Shown here piece after piece: positions 45,105 to 54,197 of a DNA stretch of 64,000 bases (position 1 is the stretch's first letter; each line of letters starts with the position of its first letter). The notes under the pieces are model-generated. The model was not told the DNA's origin, did no database searches, and worked only from the letters and a program-made list of their open reading frames with translations. The stretch comes from Salipaludibacillus sp047795645 (GTDB lineage Bacteria > Bacillota > Bacilli > Bacillales > Salisediminibacteriaceae), in contig NZ_CP181045.1 of the NCBI RefSeq assembly GCF_047795645.1, forward strand, positions 3,596,001 through 3,660,000, written 5' to 3'. Both the position numbers and the translations under genes were made by a program.

Positions 45105-46073
45105 CTAAGCCCACCAAATGTCAGAAGGTTTCTCACGAATGATGACATCCTCTAGATTTTTTACCGCACGAGAAAAGCCTTCGTCAATCGACATAATTGG
45201 GTCTTCGTGCTCGATACTCACAACATAGTCGTACCCATACGTGCGCAATGCACTCATCATCTCTGACCATTCCTCTATGCTGTGCCCACAACCGACAGAG
45301 CGGAATGTCCACGCCCGCGACTGCACATCCGTGTACGGCTGCATGTCCGTCAACCCGTGCATGTTCACGTTATCCTGATCAATGTACGTATCCTTCGCAT
45401 GGAAGTGATGAAGCGCTCCTGCTTTCCCAAGAATTTTAATCGCCGCAACCGGATCAATTCCTTGCCACCACATATGACTTGGGTCTAAATTAGCACCAAT
45501 CGCATCACACGTCGCTTCTCGCAATTTAAGCATCGTATATGGCGTGTGAACTAAGAAGCCACCGTGCAGCTCAAGACCAATTTTCACACCATGTTCTTCC
45601 GCAAGCTGACCGATTTCTTTCCAGTATGGAACAAGCTTCTCTTCCCACTGCCACTTCAGAATGTCCGAATATTCACTTGGCCAAGGCGAAACCGGCCAAT
45701 TTGGTTGTTTCGCCCCCTCATGATCTCCAGCCGTCCCAGAGAACCCGTTTACTACCGGCACATTCATTAATGACGCCAGCTTAATCGTCTTACGCAACAC
45801 TTCGTCTGATTCTTTAGCAAATGCCTTATCAGGAGTAATCGGATTCCCATGACAACTGAACGCACTAATAAACATGCCGCGGTCATCAAGCTCCTTCTGA
45901 TAAGCTTTCCTCGCATCCTCACTTTCAAGTAGCTCGTCGATATTACAATGAGCATCTCCAGGATAACCACCCGTTCCGATTTCGACCGCCTCAACCCCAG
46001 ACGCCTTCACCGTATCCAACATCTCCTCAAACGACAAATCTCCAAACAACACCGTAAACACACCTAACTTCAT
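45105..46073 (-). CDS. Sugar phosphate isomerase/epimerase (AP endonuclease-2 fold)
   Basis: A 322-residue TIM-barrel protein of the xylose isomerase-like family. Metal-binding pattern: GLELHGGF, GANLDPSHMWWQG, HHFHAKDTYID, and VVSIEHEDP near the end, consistent with a divalent-metal epimerase or isomerase. Placed 18 bp before a MocA oxidoreductase; such pairs act in inositol and rare sugar breakdown, oxidising a ring carbon and then rearranging it. Confidence 0.85.
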   Translation of the reverse strand: MKLGVFTVLFGDLSFEEMLDTVKASGVEAVEIGTGGYPGDAHCNIDELLESEDARKAYQKELDDRGMFISAFSCHGNPITPDKAFAKESDEVLRKTIKLASLMNVPVVNGFSGTAGDHEGAKQPNWPVSPWPSEYSDILKWQWEEKLVPYWKEIGQLAEEHGVKIGLELHGGFLVHTPYTMLKLREATCDAIGANLDPSHMWWQGIDPVAAIKILGKAGALHHFHAKDTYIDQDNVNMHGLTDMQPYTDVQSRAWTFRSVGCGHSIEEWSEMMSALRTYGYDYVVSIEHEDPIMSIDEGFSRAVKNLEDVIIREKPSDIWWA

Positions 46074-46118
46074 CTCTCAACACCCTTTCCATTTAAATCT
46101 TTTTTTCAAAAATCGAGA

Positions 46119-47147
46119 TTACTTAATTTTTACAATGGTCTTCTCTTCATTTGATTTTAAAGCCGCTAACACGACGGCTAATGACTTCATTCCTTCATCC
46201 CCAGAAACAGGAGAATGATCGTTATTTTCAATTGACGTAACAAAGTTATTTATCACGTCACTACCAGTCTGACCATCTCCATCATTTGATTGAATACCAC
46301 CAAGTTCATACTTTACGACTTCACCCGTTTGATACTGGACAACCATGGAATACTTTGGATCATCTTCCAAACGAATGACTGCTTTTTCTCCATAAATAAC
46401 CGTCGCATTATCTTCACTAGCGACATATGACCAACTCGCTGCAAGTGTACCAATCGTTCCACTTTCTGTTTTTAGGACACAGACAGCATTATCGTCAACA
46501 TCACTATTTTCCTTTGCATTCGCTTCAACAAAAGCACCGACTTCGACAATTTCTTCGCCGAGAATGTAGCGGATCAAATCCGTTTTATGGACACCTAAAT
46601 CGCCCATCGTTCCAATGAATGCTTGCTTCTTGTCGAAGAACCAACTATCTTTTCCGTCTACACTCCAACCTTCTGGACCACCGTGGCCAAATGCGGTACG
46701 GAAGCTATAGATTTTACCGATTTCGCCTGAGGCAATTAATTGACGTGCTTTCTTGTGTGATGGAACAAATCGCTGATTGTGCGCAATCATTAGCTGTTTC
46801 CCAGCTTTCTTCGCTGCTTCAATCATCTCTTCCGCTTCTTCTCTTGACGTTGCCATTGGTTTTTCACAAAGCACGTGCTTGCCAGCTTTGAGACTAGCAA
46901 TAGTCATTGGTGCGTGTAGCGTGTTTGGTGTACACACACTCACTGCGTCTATTTCACCGTCTTTTAATAGCTCTTGATAATTTGTATACGCCTTCGCACC
47001 GTATTTCTCTGCGAATTGATTAACCCTCGATTCAACGATGTCACAAACTGCGACGATTTCGACATTTTTTTGCGCTTTATATTCTGGTAAATGACGAAAA
47101 TTTGCAATACTTCCACATCCGATAACGCCTACTTTTAATGTTGTCAT
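46119..47147 (-). CDS. Gfo/Idh/MocA-family oxidoreductase
   Basis: A 342-residue dehydrogenase with VGVIGCGSIANFRHLPEY (nucleotide-binding), SVCTPN, and CEKPMATS (EKP signature). The C-terminal domain has GTMGDLGVHKTDLIRYILG. The ATG at 47147 follows TTGGAGGG; an in-frame start at 47162 is less likely. Second of the operon. Two different MocA enzymes in one operon suggest a two-step redox (for example oxidation at one carbon, reduction after epimerisation). Confidence 0.85.
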   Translation of the reverse strand: MTTLKVGVIGCGSIANFRHLPEYKAQKNVEIVAVCDIVESRVNQFAEKYGAKAYTNYQELLKDGEIDAVSVCTPNTLHAPMTIASLKAGKHVLCEKPMATSREEAEEMIEAAKKAGKQLMIAHNQRFVPSHKKARQLIASGEIGKIYSFRTAFGHGGPEGWSVDGKDSWFFDKKQAFIGTMGDLGVHKTDLIRYILGEEIVEVGAFVEANAKENSDVDDNAVCVLKTESGTIGTLAASWSYVASEDNATVIYGEKAVIRLEDDPKYSMVVQYQTGEVVKYELGGIQSNDGDGQTGSDVINNFVTSIENNDHSPVSGDEGMKSLAVVLAALKSNEEKTIVKIK

Positions 47148-47163
47148 ATTTATTCCCTCCAAG

Positions 47164-47922
47164 TTACTTTGTGATTTGTTTTAGGTATTTCATACTTATT
47201 GCGATACTTTCCAATGGGCTCTTTCTAGAAACATCTTGCTCAATAACCCACCATTCAATCGGTTGTGTCATTGCCAACTTGGTGATTGCTTCTATGTCTA
47301 CACCGCCTGTCCCCAATTCAGCAAAAAATTTCTCATCATCTGTAGTCATGTCTTTCAAGTGAACGAGTGGGGTTCTCCCTTTATAGCGTTGTACCCATTC
47401 GAGCGGATCTTCCTCCCTTTTTTTGAGCCAATAAACGTCTAGTTCTGTCATCACGTCATCTCGATTTGTCTCATCGAAAATCGCTGTCAACGCTTGTCTC
47501 CCATCAGTTGGTAGGACGTCCAATTCAAAGTCATGATTATGGTAGCAGAGTCTAATCCCTTCTCGTTTGCACGTCTTTCCTGCTTCTTGCAAAAAGGCAA
47601 TAAGTGCTTGGTAGTCTTCTTCGGATCGCCCATCTTCCATTAAAAACGGAACGACTAAATACTTACTTCCTAAAATCTTTTGTTCTTTAATTGCACCAAC
47701 TAAATCTTCCTTTAATACAGCAAGAGGCACATGACTCGATGCTGCTTTCAAGCCAAGGTGGTCAATCGTTTCTTTCATTTCTTCCACCGATAGTCCACCG
47801 TATCCTGCAAACTCAACACCATCGAATCCCAAATCGGCAACTGTACGAAGTGTTTGCTTTGGATCGTTCTCCATTTCCTCCCGTAAAGTATACAATTGTA
47901 CTGCAATTTTTGGTTGTCTCAT
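47164..47922 (-). CDS. Sugar phosphate isomerase/epimerase
   Basis: A 252-residue TIM-barrel protein (PKIAVQLYTLREEME start, GVEFAGYGGL, LCYHNHDFEL, MTELDVYWLKKRE, LVHLKDMTTDDE, WWVIEQDVSR): the metal-binding pattern of IolE/IolI-like isomerases. The ATG at 47922 has AAAAGGATGG upstream. First gene of the operon, divergent from the AraC regulator. A one-mismatch cre-like sequence lies at 47947-47962 in the shared promoter region, suggesting carbon catabolite control. Confidence 0.85.
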   Translation of the reverse strand: MRQPKIAVQLYTLREEMENDPKQTLRTVADLGFDGVEFAGYGGLSVEEMKETIDHLGLKAASSHVPLAVLKEDLVGAIKEQKILGSKYLVVPFLMEDGRSEEDYQALIAFLQEAGKTCKREGIRLCYHNHDFELDVLPTDGRQALTAIFDETNRDDVMTELDVYWLKKREEDPLEWVQRYKGRTPLVHLKDMTTDDEKFFAELGTGGVDIEAITKLAMTQPIEWWVIEQDVSRKSPLESIAISMKYLKQITK

Positions 47923-48060
47923 ACGATCGCCATCCTTTTTATAGTAGCACAAGCGTTATCATTCCTCTTTATCATACCTTTCCTTGTTTTAAAAAATAAT
48001 AGATTATATAATAAAAACATGTACTATTTTGCTATTTTAAGTTTTGCGGGAGGTCTAATT

Positions 48061-48840
48061 ATGTCAATTAAAATTGGTTATTGTGGTTATTCGCATCATA
48101 AAAAAGGGTATCAAGACCAGAGCCAATCCGCCCTAACAAGTTACTTATTTCGATTACAAATAGAGGGAACAGCGACAATTACACTTAACCATAAAACATA
48201 TTCGATTGAAAAAGGCGATCTTTTCTTCGGAAAACCCGGTGATTTATATGGGATTTTTACACCAGGTAACCAGGACAGCATTGATTATCATATCTTCTGT
48301 GAAGGTTCATGGATTTCTGATTGGTGTTCGCAATCTCAGTTGCCTACAACAACTCGTATCCAACTTGATGAAAAGCTTCTCAGCCTCTGGCGACATTTAA
48401 CGATTGAAGAACGACGCCCGAAACAGGAGAAAAACCCTGATTTGTCGCAGTATCTTCTTCAGGCGCTTTGCCTGACAATGGAACAGTCCATTCATGAGAC
48501 CTCTCACAAGGTTGATCGCCCGTTTATCGTTACGCAAATGATGCGCTATATTGAAGAACATGCTACGGAATCATTAAGAGTCGACGATGTGGCCGACCAA
48601 GTTAGTTTGAGCGTTTCTCGTGCGGTTCATTTATTTAAAGAACATACAAATCAAACGATAATTCAATATACACTAGAGATCCGCCTCGCGACTGCACTTA
48701 ACCAAATGCAATACTCGTCAATGACATTAGAACATATTGCGGAAAATTGCGGGTTTGGTACATACCCTTATTTTCACCGCGTCTTCAAAAAACATTTTGG
48801 TCAATCCCCTGGGCAATTTCGCCGACAACAGATGTCTTAA
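48061..48840 (+). CDS. AraC-family transcription regulator
   Basis: A 259-residue AraC-type regulator. The N-terminal cupin-like sensing domain (about 1-140; LQIEGTATITLNHKTYSIEK) is followed by two HTHs at the C-terminus (LRVDDVADQVSLSVSRAVHL and LEHIAENCGFGTYPYFHRVF). The ATG at 48061 follows GGGAGGT; earlier in-frame starts lie in noncoding leader. It is divergent from the four-gene oxidoreductase-isomerase operon and most likely controls it in response to its sugar substrate. Confidence 0.88.
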   Translation: MSIKIGYCGYSHHKKGYQDQSQSALTSYLFRLQIEGTATITLNHKTYSIEKGDLFFGKPGDLYGIFTPGNQDSIDYHIFCEGSWISDWCSQSQLPTTTRIQLDEKLLSLWRHLTIEERRPKQEKNPDLSQYLLQALCLTMEQSIHETSHKVDRPFIVTQMMRYIEEHATESLRVDDVADQVSLSVSRAVHLFKEHTNQTIIQYTLEIRLATALNQMQYSSMTLEHIAENCGFGTYPYFHRVFKKHFGQSPGQFRRQQMS

Positions 48841-48921
48841 TGATGAAAAGATGCTTCAATGTAAATTTTTGCGAGGTTTTTATCGAGTACATGCTTCTTG
48901 TTACCTTCATTCTGATTTTTC

Positions 48922-49087
48922 TTTCTTTAGGTACACAAGTTCTATCCTCTTGACCCTTCTCTTCTGCTTTCTCTCGCTTAGGGGCACAAGACGCTTCTTC
49001 TTGTGCCCCCTCTCCTTTGCTTTCTCTCGTTTAAGGGCACAAGGTGCTTCTTCTTGTGACCCTTCTCCTTTGCTTTCTATCACTTAG
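48922..49087. repeat. Three tandem 53-bp units, each an imperfect or perfect hairpin
   Basis: Units at 48968-49020 and 49021-49073 are 53 bp each and start TTTCTCTCG; a more diverged unit precedes (48922-48967) and a partial one follows. Each holds a palindrome. The middle one is perfect (GGGGCACAAG, 9-nt loop, CTTGTGCCCC); the third differs by one base (AGGGCACAAG ... CTTGTGACCCT); the first is degenerate. They lie between the AraC and BCCT genes and would form three consecutive stem-loops in RNA. The rest of the gap to 49221 shows only the BCCT ribosome binding site. Confidence 0.8.
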
Positions 49088-49221
49088 CTAAACCTTAACA
49101 ACAATTCGAGATGTCCCAGATTACTCATCATACCCTTCCATTATTTTTTAGATTTATTATGGAATTATTTGTTTAATTTTCTTCCTCTCAGGTAACAGGA
49201 GGGTTGTGGAGGTTTTTTATT

Positions 49222-50751
49222 ATGCCATATACTTATAAACGTGGAAAATCTGGAATGATTTTCACGATTTCCGGATTACTTATATTTTCAGTTGTTTTAT
49301 GGGGATTGATAGCTCCTGAAATGATGGAGCAGGCAATGGAATCAACGATGACACAGATGATTCAGCATTTCGGTTGGTTTTACATCCTTTCTACTGCTTT
49401 TTTCTTGGGATTCTGTTTTTACCTCGGATTTGGGCCATATCGTCATATGAAACTAGGCAAGAAAGTGGATACGCCAGAGTATAACTACTTTACTTGGCTA
49501 GGGATGTTATTTGCTGCTGGAATGGGGGTTGGACTTGTATTTTGGGGTGTTGGTGAGCCAATGTCTCATTACGTAGAACCACCTCCTGGGGTTGAGAGTG
49601 AATCACAAGAAGCTGCTGAGCAAGGGCTTTTGTATGGCGTGTTTCATTGGGGATTTCATCCGTGGGCAATTTATGCAATCGTTGCTCTTGGTCTAGCTTT
49701 TGCTAAATTTCGTAAAGATCTACCTGGATTAATCAGTTCAACATTTTATCCTATTCTTGGCGATAGAATTCGTGGACCAATCGGAAAAACCATCGATATT
49801 ATTGCGATTGTAGCTACTACTGTAGGTATTGCTACTTCTTTTGGATTAAGTACTATGCAAGTTGGAATTGGTTTTTCCCATGTTTTTGGTTGGGATAATG
49901 GCACGATGATGCAACTAATGATTATTTCAGTAGTGACAATTATTTTTCTAATATCGGTTGTTTCTGGACTAAATAAGGGGATGAGATTATTAAGTATTGG
50001 TAACTTGTCGCTAGCTGGGGTGCTTTTGCTTGTCGGGTTACTACTTGGCCCCACTGTTTTCATTCTTGAGCATTTCTCCAAAACATTTGGACAGTATGCG
50101 ACAGGATTTATGCAAATGACATTTCAAACAACACCATATTCTGAAGGTGAGTGGGTACAGGATTGGACGTTATTCTATTGGGCGTGGGTAATCTCTTGGA
50201 GTCCGTTTGTTGGAACATTTATCGCACGAATATCAAGAGGTCGTACATTGCAAGAATTTATTATTGGCGTCTTATTTGTCCCTACACTTGTGACTATTTT
50301 ATGGTTCGTCACCTTTGGGGGCTCCGGACTTTACTATGAAATGTTTGAAAATATTGACCTTGCACAAGCGGTTCTTGATGAACCGGAGGCAGGCTTCTTT
50401 CTCGTTCTATCTCAGCTTCCTTTTGGAGGGTTGCTAGGTTTTGCTGGTCTCTTATTAATCATCATCTTTTTCATTACATCTGCTAACTCTGCTACGTATG
50501 TGTTGGGAGTTTTTTCTTCAAGCGGAAGTATGAACCCACGGAGTTACGTGTTGATTATCTGGGGGTTATTAATATCAGCTATCTCTGCTGTTCTTTTATT
50601 AAGCGGAGGAATTGAAGGACTTCAGGCAACAGCCACGATTACTTCATTTCCTTTCATGATTATTATGCTCTTTATGACCGTCGCTATTTTCCGTTCACTT
50701 CGAAAAGAAGGGAAAGAGAAGCATCAAATTCCTGAGAAAGAGGATTGGTAG
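49222..50751 (+). CDS. BCCT-family transporter (betaine/choline/carnitine type)
   Basis: A 509-residue membrane protein with about 12 predicted helices. BCCT signatures are GVGLVFWGVGEPMSHY, WGFHPWAIYAIVAL and the highly conserved WAWVISWSPFVGTFIARISR near residue 320. The C-terminus is charged (RSLRKEGKEKHQIPEKEDW). The ATG at 49222 has GGAGG 10 nt upstream. Family members use Na+ or H+ to import glycine betaine, choline, carnitine or ectoine; which one cannot be told. Suits osmotic adaptation. Confidence 0.92.
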   Translation: MPYTYKRGKSGMIFTISGLLIFSVVLWGLIAPEMMEQAMESTMTQMIQHFGWFYILSTAFFLGFCFYLGFGPYRHMKLGKKVDTPEYNYFTWLGMLFAAGMGVGLVFWGVGEPMSHYVEPPPGVESESQEAAEQGLLYGVFHWGFHPWAIYAIVALGLAFAKFRKDLPGLISSTFYPILGDRIRGPIGKTIDIIAIVATTVGIATSFGLSTMQVGIGFSHVFGWDNGTMMQLMIISVVTIIFLISVVSGLNKGMRLLSIGNLSLAGVLLLVGLLLGPTVFILEHFSKTFGQYATGFMQMTFQTTPYSEGEWVQDWTLFYWAWVISWSPFVGTFIARISRGRTLQEFIIGVLFVPTLVTILWFVTFGGSGLYYEMFENIDLAQAVLDEPEAGFFLVLSQLPFGGLLGFAGLLLIIIFFITSANSATYVLGVFSSSGSMNPRSYVLIIWGLLISAISAVLLLSGGIEGLQATATITSFPFMIIMLFMTVAIFRSLRKEGKEKHQIPEKEDW

Positions 50752-50819
50752 TGATAAGGAAAAACAACTGCACGTTGAAGTTAGCTAGAGACTAGTCAGA
50801 ATGAAGCTGCACAAAAGAG

Positions 50820-50843
50820 AGCACCAGCAGTAATGCTGGTGCT
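50820..50843. terminator. Bidirectional terminator after BCCT gene
   Basis: AGCACCAGC (50820-50828) pairs with GCTGGTGCT (50835-50843) over a 6-nt loop, followed by TTT on the plus strand. It separates convergent genes. Confidence 0.75.
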
Positions 50844-50847
50844 TTCA

Positions 50848-51210
50848 CTAAAAATCATCTGGTCTTTCCTCAAAATAAAGAATTCGGGTTCTTGTTGCTT
50901 GATCTTCTTCCACTTCCTCGAACTCAACTTCACCTGCATCAATTGCTGCTACTGCTTCTTGTGGAGGGGTCTCATCACTAATAAACCCATAACCTATAAG
51001 ATTCGTTAATTCTGTAAAAATTAGCACATCGTAGAGTTCCCCGTGTCGTTCAACATTTTCTTTTAAGCGACTTTTTTCAGCAACTGGAATAATTGCTTCT
51101 GAAAATGACATCTTTTCTTCGGCATCTAAAAACAACTTCGTTTTTCCCACTCCTGCAGCAAGAACATTGATTTTAATCGGTTTGCTTAAAGCTTTATATA
51201 ATACCTTCAA
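50848..51210 (-). CDS. Conserved hypothetical protein (120 aa)
   Basis: A 120-residue acidic protein (MKVLYKALSKPIKINVLAAG start, LYDVLIFTELTNLIGYGFIS in the middle, Glu-rich FEEVEEDQATRTRILYFEE at the end). It has no membrane or catalytic motif that I recognise and stands alone between convergent neighbours. Soluble and probably cytosolic. Confidence 0.6.
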   Translation of the reverse strand: MKVLYKALSKPIKINVLAAGVGKTKLFLDAEEKMSFSEAIIPVAEKSRLKENVERHGELYDVLIFTELTNLIGYGFISDETPPQEAVAAIDAGEVEFEEVEEDQATRTRILYFEERPDDF

Positions 51211-51240
51211 TTCCCTTGCCTCCTCAAACTTTGAAATCCA

Positions 51241-51858
51241 TCAGTCTATTGCAAATTCTCTCACTAAATCGCGTCCCTGCTCCTTCGATCGTTCCAATCG
51301 ATTCTCAACGTCGTCTGGGAATGTACTGGTCCCTTCAATACAAAGGTGATGATAATCTTTCAGCCCAATTAGGCTAAAAATCGTCCGCAAATAACTTTCG
51401 CCGTGTTCAAACTTCTGAAGTGGCCCCTCTGAATACACGCCACCGCGTGACTGGATATGGACCATCTTTTTATGCTGCATCAATCCTTCGATTCCTTTAT
51501 CTGTGAAGCGGAATGTTTTTTCAGGAATAATCAAATGATCGACGTATGCCTTCACTTGTGGTGGGAAACTCATGTTCCAAAGCGGTGTGACAATCACGAT
51601 CCGATCTGCTTGCAAGAATTGTTCTACGAATGGGTTCGTAACGACATCCAAAGCCATTGATTCACCTTTCCCTTGCTTTTCCCACATCGAAAGTGCTTCA
51701 CGTTTAAGTGCTGGAATCTCGACCTCAAATAAATCCAATCGTTCAACTGGTTCATCTGGCTTCTGTTTCATATAGTCAGCTAAAAAGGACTCTGCTAATT
51801 GCAGGCCATAGGACTCACTCGTCTGTTTAGGATTTGCAGTTACAAATAATAATGTCAT
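51241..51858 (-). CDS. azoR: FMN-dependent NADH-azoreductase
   Basis: A 205-residue flavodoxin-like oxidoreductase of the AzoR family. An FMN-binding N-terminal loop is in TANPKQTSESYG; VTPLWNMSFPPQVKAYVDHL and FRFTDKGIEGLM are typical family segments, and SRGGVYSEGP contacts FMN. It reduces quinones and azo compounds with NAD(P)H; main physiological role is protection from quinone stress. The ATG at 51858 has GGAGG 6 nt upstream. Confidence 0.9.
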   Translation of the reverse strand: MTLLFVTANPKQTSESYGLQLAESFLADYMKQKPDEPVERLDLFEVEIPALKREALSMWEKQGKGESMALDVVTNPFVEQFLQADRIVIVTPLWNMSFPPQVKAYVDHLIIPEKTFRFTDKGIEGLMQHKKMVHIQSRGGVYSEGPLQKFEHGESYLRTIFSLIGLKDYHHLCIEGTSTFPDDVENRLERSKEQGRDLVREFAID

Positions 51859-51934
51859 CACTAACCTCCATTACCTACTTTACGTTGATTTAATGAATAA
51901 CTATCCTTTTCCACACTCAATTATACACAAAAAA

Positions 51935-51971
51935 CTCTTTTCTCGAGTGGTTTATCCATTCGAGAAAAGAG
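51935..51971 (-). terminator. Terminator of the rhodanese gene
   Basis: CTCTTTTCTCGA (51935-51946) pairs with TCGAGAAAAGAG (51960-51971). On the minus strand it is followed by a T run, so it ends transcripts from 52426. Confidence 0.8.
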
Positions 51972-52024
51972 AAGCATACTAACTTGTTCGTTTTTTTCTG
52001 AGACTTTTCGGTCGTTCAAGTAAG

Positions 52025-52426
52025 TTACTCTACTTTTTCGCCTTCATATGAAGCGATTCCACCCATAACGATCGATATATCTGAAGCATCAAACCCTTGC
52101 TCAATCATAGCTTCACCGACTTGAATACTGCGATTTTGCGTGTTGCATAAAATCAGGATCTCCTGGTCTTCAGGTAAGATGGACGCATCCTCTATCACGT
52201 CATCCATCGGAATATTAATAAATCCGGCAACATGACTTTCGGCAAACTCATCTTCCTCACGTACATCGATATAATACGTCTCTTCATCCATCCCGTCCTC
52301 TTCTAAATGAGTCTGCAAATCTTCTGAACTCATTTCGTTCATATTTCCTGTATTTGCATCGTTATTCGAACAGCCTACTAAAACAATACCTAACAATAAA
52401 ACAAGTAAAAATGTAAGTTTTTTCAT
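52025..52426 (-). CDS. Rhodanese-domain lipoprotein (YnjE-like role)
   Basis: A 133-residue exported lipoprotein: signal MKKLTFLLVLLLGIVLVGC with lipobox LVGC, a short polar linker, and a single rhodanese domain (YYIDVREEDEFAESHVAGFI) with active-site Cys in ILCNTQNRS. GGGGGA lies 6 nt before the ATG. It lies behind a CDP-alcohol phosphatidyltransferase and an ABC transporter, the same gene set as E. coli ynjBCDEF where ynjE is a rhodanese. A periplasmic-face sulfur transfer role is likely; the pathway is unknown. Confidence 0.85.
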   Translation of the reverse strand: MKKLTFLLVLLLGIVLVGCSNNDANTGNMNEMSSEDLQTHLEEDGMDEETYYIDVREEDEFAESHVAGFINIPMDDVIEDASILPEDQEILILCNTQNRSIQVGEAMIEQGFDASDISIVMGGIASYEGEKVE

Positions 52427-52566
52427 ATCAAGTCCCCCTCTTATATGATGATTCCAATAAACCACCGCCATTATAACATACAGTAATCACTTCAATTAAT
52501 TTTTTTTATTGAGCTGTGGCATATAATATACCGTTACAAACCTTTCCGTTTCCGCAAATTCGCCTG

Positions 52567-53157
52567 CTACTTTAAGATCTCTCGTGCCTCTTTCAATCGT
52601 TGCAGAGACGTGAAGATTTCTACTACAATAAATACAAGACCGATGATAAGTAGATAATTAGGAAGAATAATCATTAACGAGAAAAGGATAAATCCTTCTG
52701 TTCGCTCCGCTAAACCTGGCTGATAATAGAAAGACTTCATCCCATTTTTTTCAGTAACTGCTCCCACTGTTAAAAATATCGTCATCGCATAAATAATTGA
52801 TACGCTTAATATTAGCAACACCCACATGGATTCAGGATAACGGAAAGCTAAGCCAAGAATGACACTGATCTCAACAAGCCGGTCAAAACTCACGTCGAGA
52901 ACTGTTCCGAATGGTGTTGTTTTCGTTTGGCGTGCCATTGTGCCATCGACAGCATCGAGAAAGCCCGATACCCAAAGAACAATTAATGCCAATATAGGTT
53001 GCTCGATATATATAAATATACCTGATGTCACACCGATAATAAATGCCACCCAAGTGACAAAATTAGCTGTTAGACCTGATTTTAAAAATAGGATAGCCGC
53101 TTTGTCTATTGCCGGCTCTACAAGGTGACGAGCTTTCGTATCTAACAAGATTGACAC
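52567..53157 (-). CDS. CDP-alcohol phosphatidyltransferase (YnjF-like)
   Basis: A 196-residue membrane enzyme with the family motif DGTMAR-x8-GTVLDVSFD (four aspartates binding metal and CDP) at about residues 71-91 and five to six hydrophobic helices. It transfers a phosphatidyl group from CDP-diacylglycerol to an alcohol acceptor. It lies 12 bp behind the ABC transporter ATPase gene. The E. coli ynj operon has an equivalent member (YnjF). Product lipid unknown. Confidence 0.85.
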   Translation of the reverse strand: MSILLDTKARHLVEPAIDKAAILFLKSGLTANFVTWVAFIIGVTSGIFIYIEQPILALIVLWVSGFLDAVDGTMARQTKTTPFGTVLDVSFDRLVEISVILGLAFRYPESMWVLLILSVSIIYAMTIFLTVGAVTEKNGMKSFYYQPGLAERTEGFILFSLMIILPNYLLIIGLVFIVVEIFTSLQRLKEAREILK

Positions 53158-53169
53158 ATCCTTTTACTT

Positions 53170-54174
53170 CTACTCTGTTATAGCTTGATTTTCCTTTTGT
53201 GAATCTTTCTGTGGAAAAGAAAGTAAGTTTGATTTTTTATAGTACAGTATAACTCTCTCTCCGTCTTCAAACGACAGTTTCGACTGAACAACGACGCGCT
53301 GTTTAAGAGCGGGAACTTGAACTTGATAGAATGAATAGCCATATTTTAATATTTTGTGCTCGATCACTGCATCTAGTGTCTCCATCACTTCTTCAGTTAG
53401 ATTCCTGGGTGGAGCCAAACTTAGTTGATCGGCAGCGAGATATTGGTCGTTTACATTTAATCCTTCTGCGAACATTTCTGCAACTGTCGAGTTACCTGGT
53501 TTTTGATAGACTTTGTCAGGTGTATCGATTTGTTGAAATGAACCTTCATTCATGACTGCGACTTGGTCGCCCATCATCATCGCCTCTTCACGATCATGCG
53601 TGACAAACAGCGCCGTAACTCCTTCTTTTTTGAGAAAATCACGAACCCATAACCGAATCGTGGTGCGTAACGATGGGTCTAAACTGCTAAATGGTTCATC
53701 TAGTAACAACAATTTAGGATTTAAAATCAATGCTCTTGCAAGCGCTACTCGTTGCTGTTGTCCACCCGAAAGCTGATTAGGATAGCGATTTGCGAATGGA
53801 ACAAGCTCGACTTTTTCCAACATCGATAGTCCTTGTTCAATCCGGTCTTTTTTAGATACTTTCGCTTTTCCATACTTGAGGCCGTAAGTGACGTTCTCTA
53901 AAGTTGTTAAGTGTGGAAACAATAGCGGTTGTTGGAACATGAGAACGACTGGCCGATTTTCCGTTTTTACGTTGGTGATATCGATGTCATCAACAAAAAT
54001 ACTTCCAGTCGTACTAAAGGAAAGCCCTGCTATGCATCGCAAAAATGTTGTTTTCCCACATCCGGATGGTCCAACTATGCTGATGATTTGCCCCTTTTCT
54101 AATCCAAAACTCACGTTTTTTAATACGGGCGTTTCTGAAAAAAATTTGTTAAGTTTGTCGACTTGTATGAACAT
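53170..54174 (-). CDS. ABC transporter ATP-binding protein (YnjD-like)
   Basis: A 334-residue ATPase with Walker A GPSGCGKTT, Q-loop FQQPLL, signature LSGGQQQR, Walker B LLLLDEPFSSLD and H-loop THDREEA. A C-terminal TOBE-like regulatory region of about 100 residues follows. It is similar in layout to PotA/FbpC-type importers. It follows two permease genes and a substrate-binding lipoprotein in the same operon. Confidence 0.93.
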   Translation of the reverse strand: MFIQVDKLNKFFSETPVLKNVSFGLEKGQIISIVGPSGCGKTTFLRCIAGLSFSTTGSIFVDDIDITNVKTENRPVVLMFQQPLLFPHLTTLENVTYGLKYGKAKVSKKDRIEQGLSMLEKVELVPFANRYPNQLSGGQQQRVALARALILNPKLLLLDEPFSSLDPSLRTTIRLWVRDFLKKEGVTALFVTHDREEAMMMGDQVAVMNEGSFQQIDTPDKVYQKPGNSTVAEMFAEGLNVNDQYLAADQLSLAPPRNLTEEVMETLDAVIEHKILKYGYSFYQVQVPALKQRVVVQSKLSFEDGERVILYYKKSNLLSFPQKDSQKENQAITE

Positions 54175-54197
54175 GGATGGACACCTTCCCCCTTCCG

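Noticed and set aside
44147..46891. Many plus-strand frames opposite the oxidoreductase operon
   Set aside because: They are shadows of well-supported minus-strand genes and have no ribosome binding sites or domain similarity.
47947..47962. cre site in front of the oxidoreductase operon as a firm call
   Set aside because: It has at least one mismatch to the consensus at a conserved position, so it is mentioned only within the gene entry.
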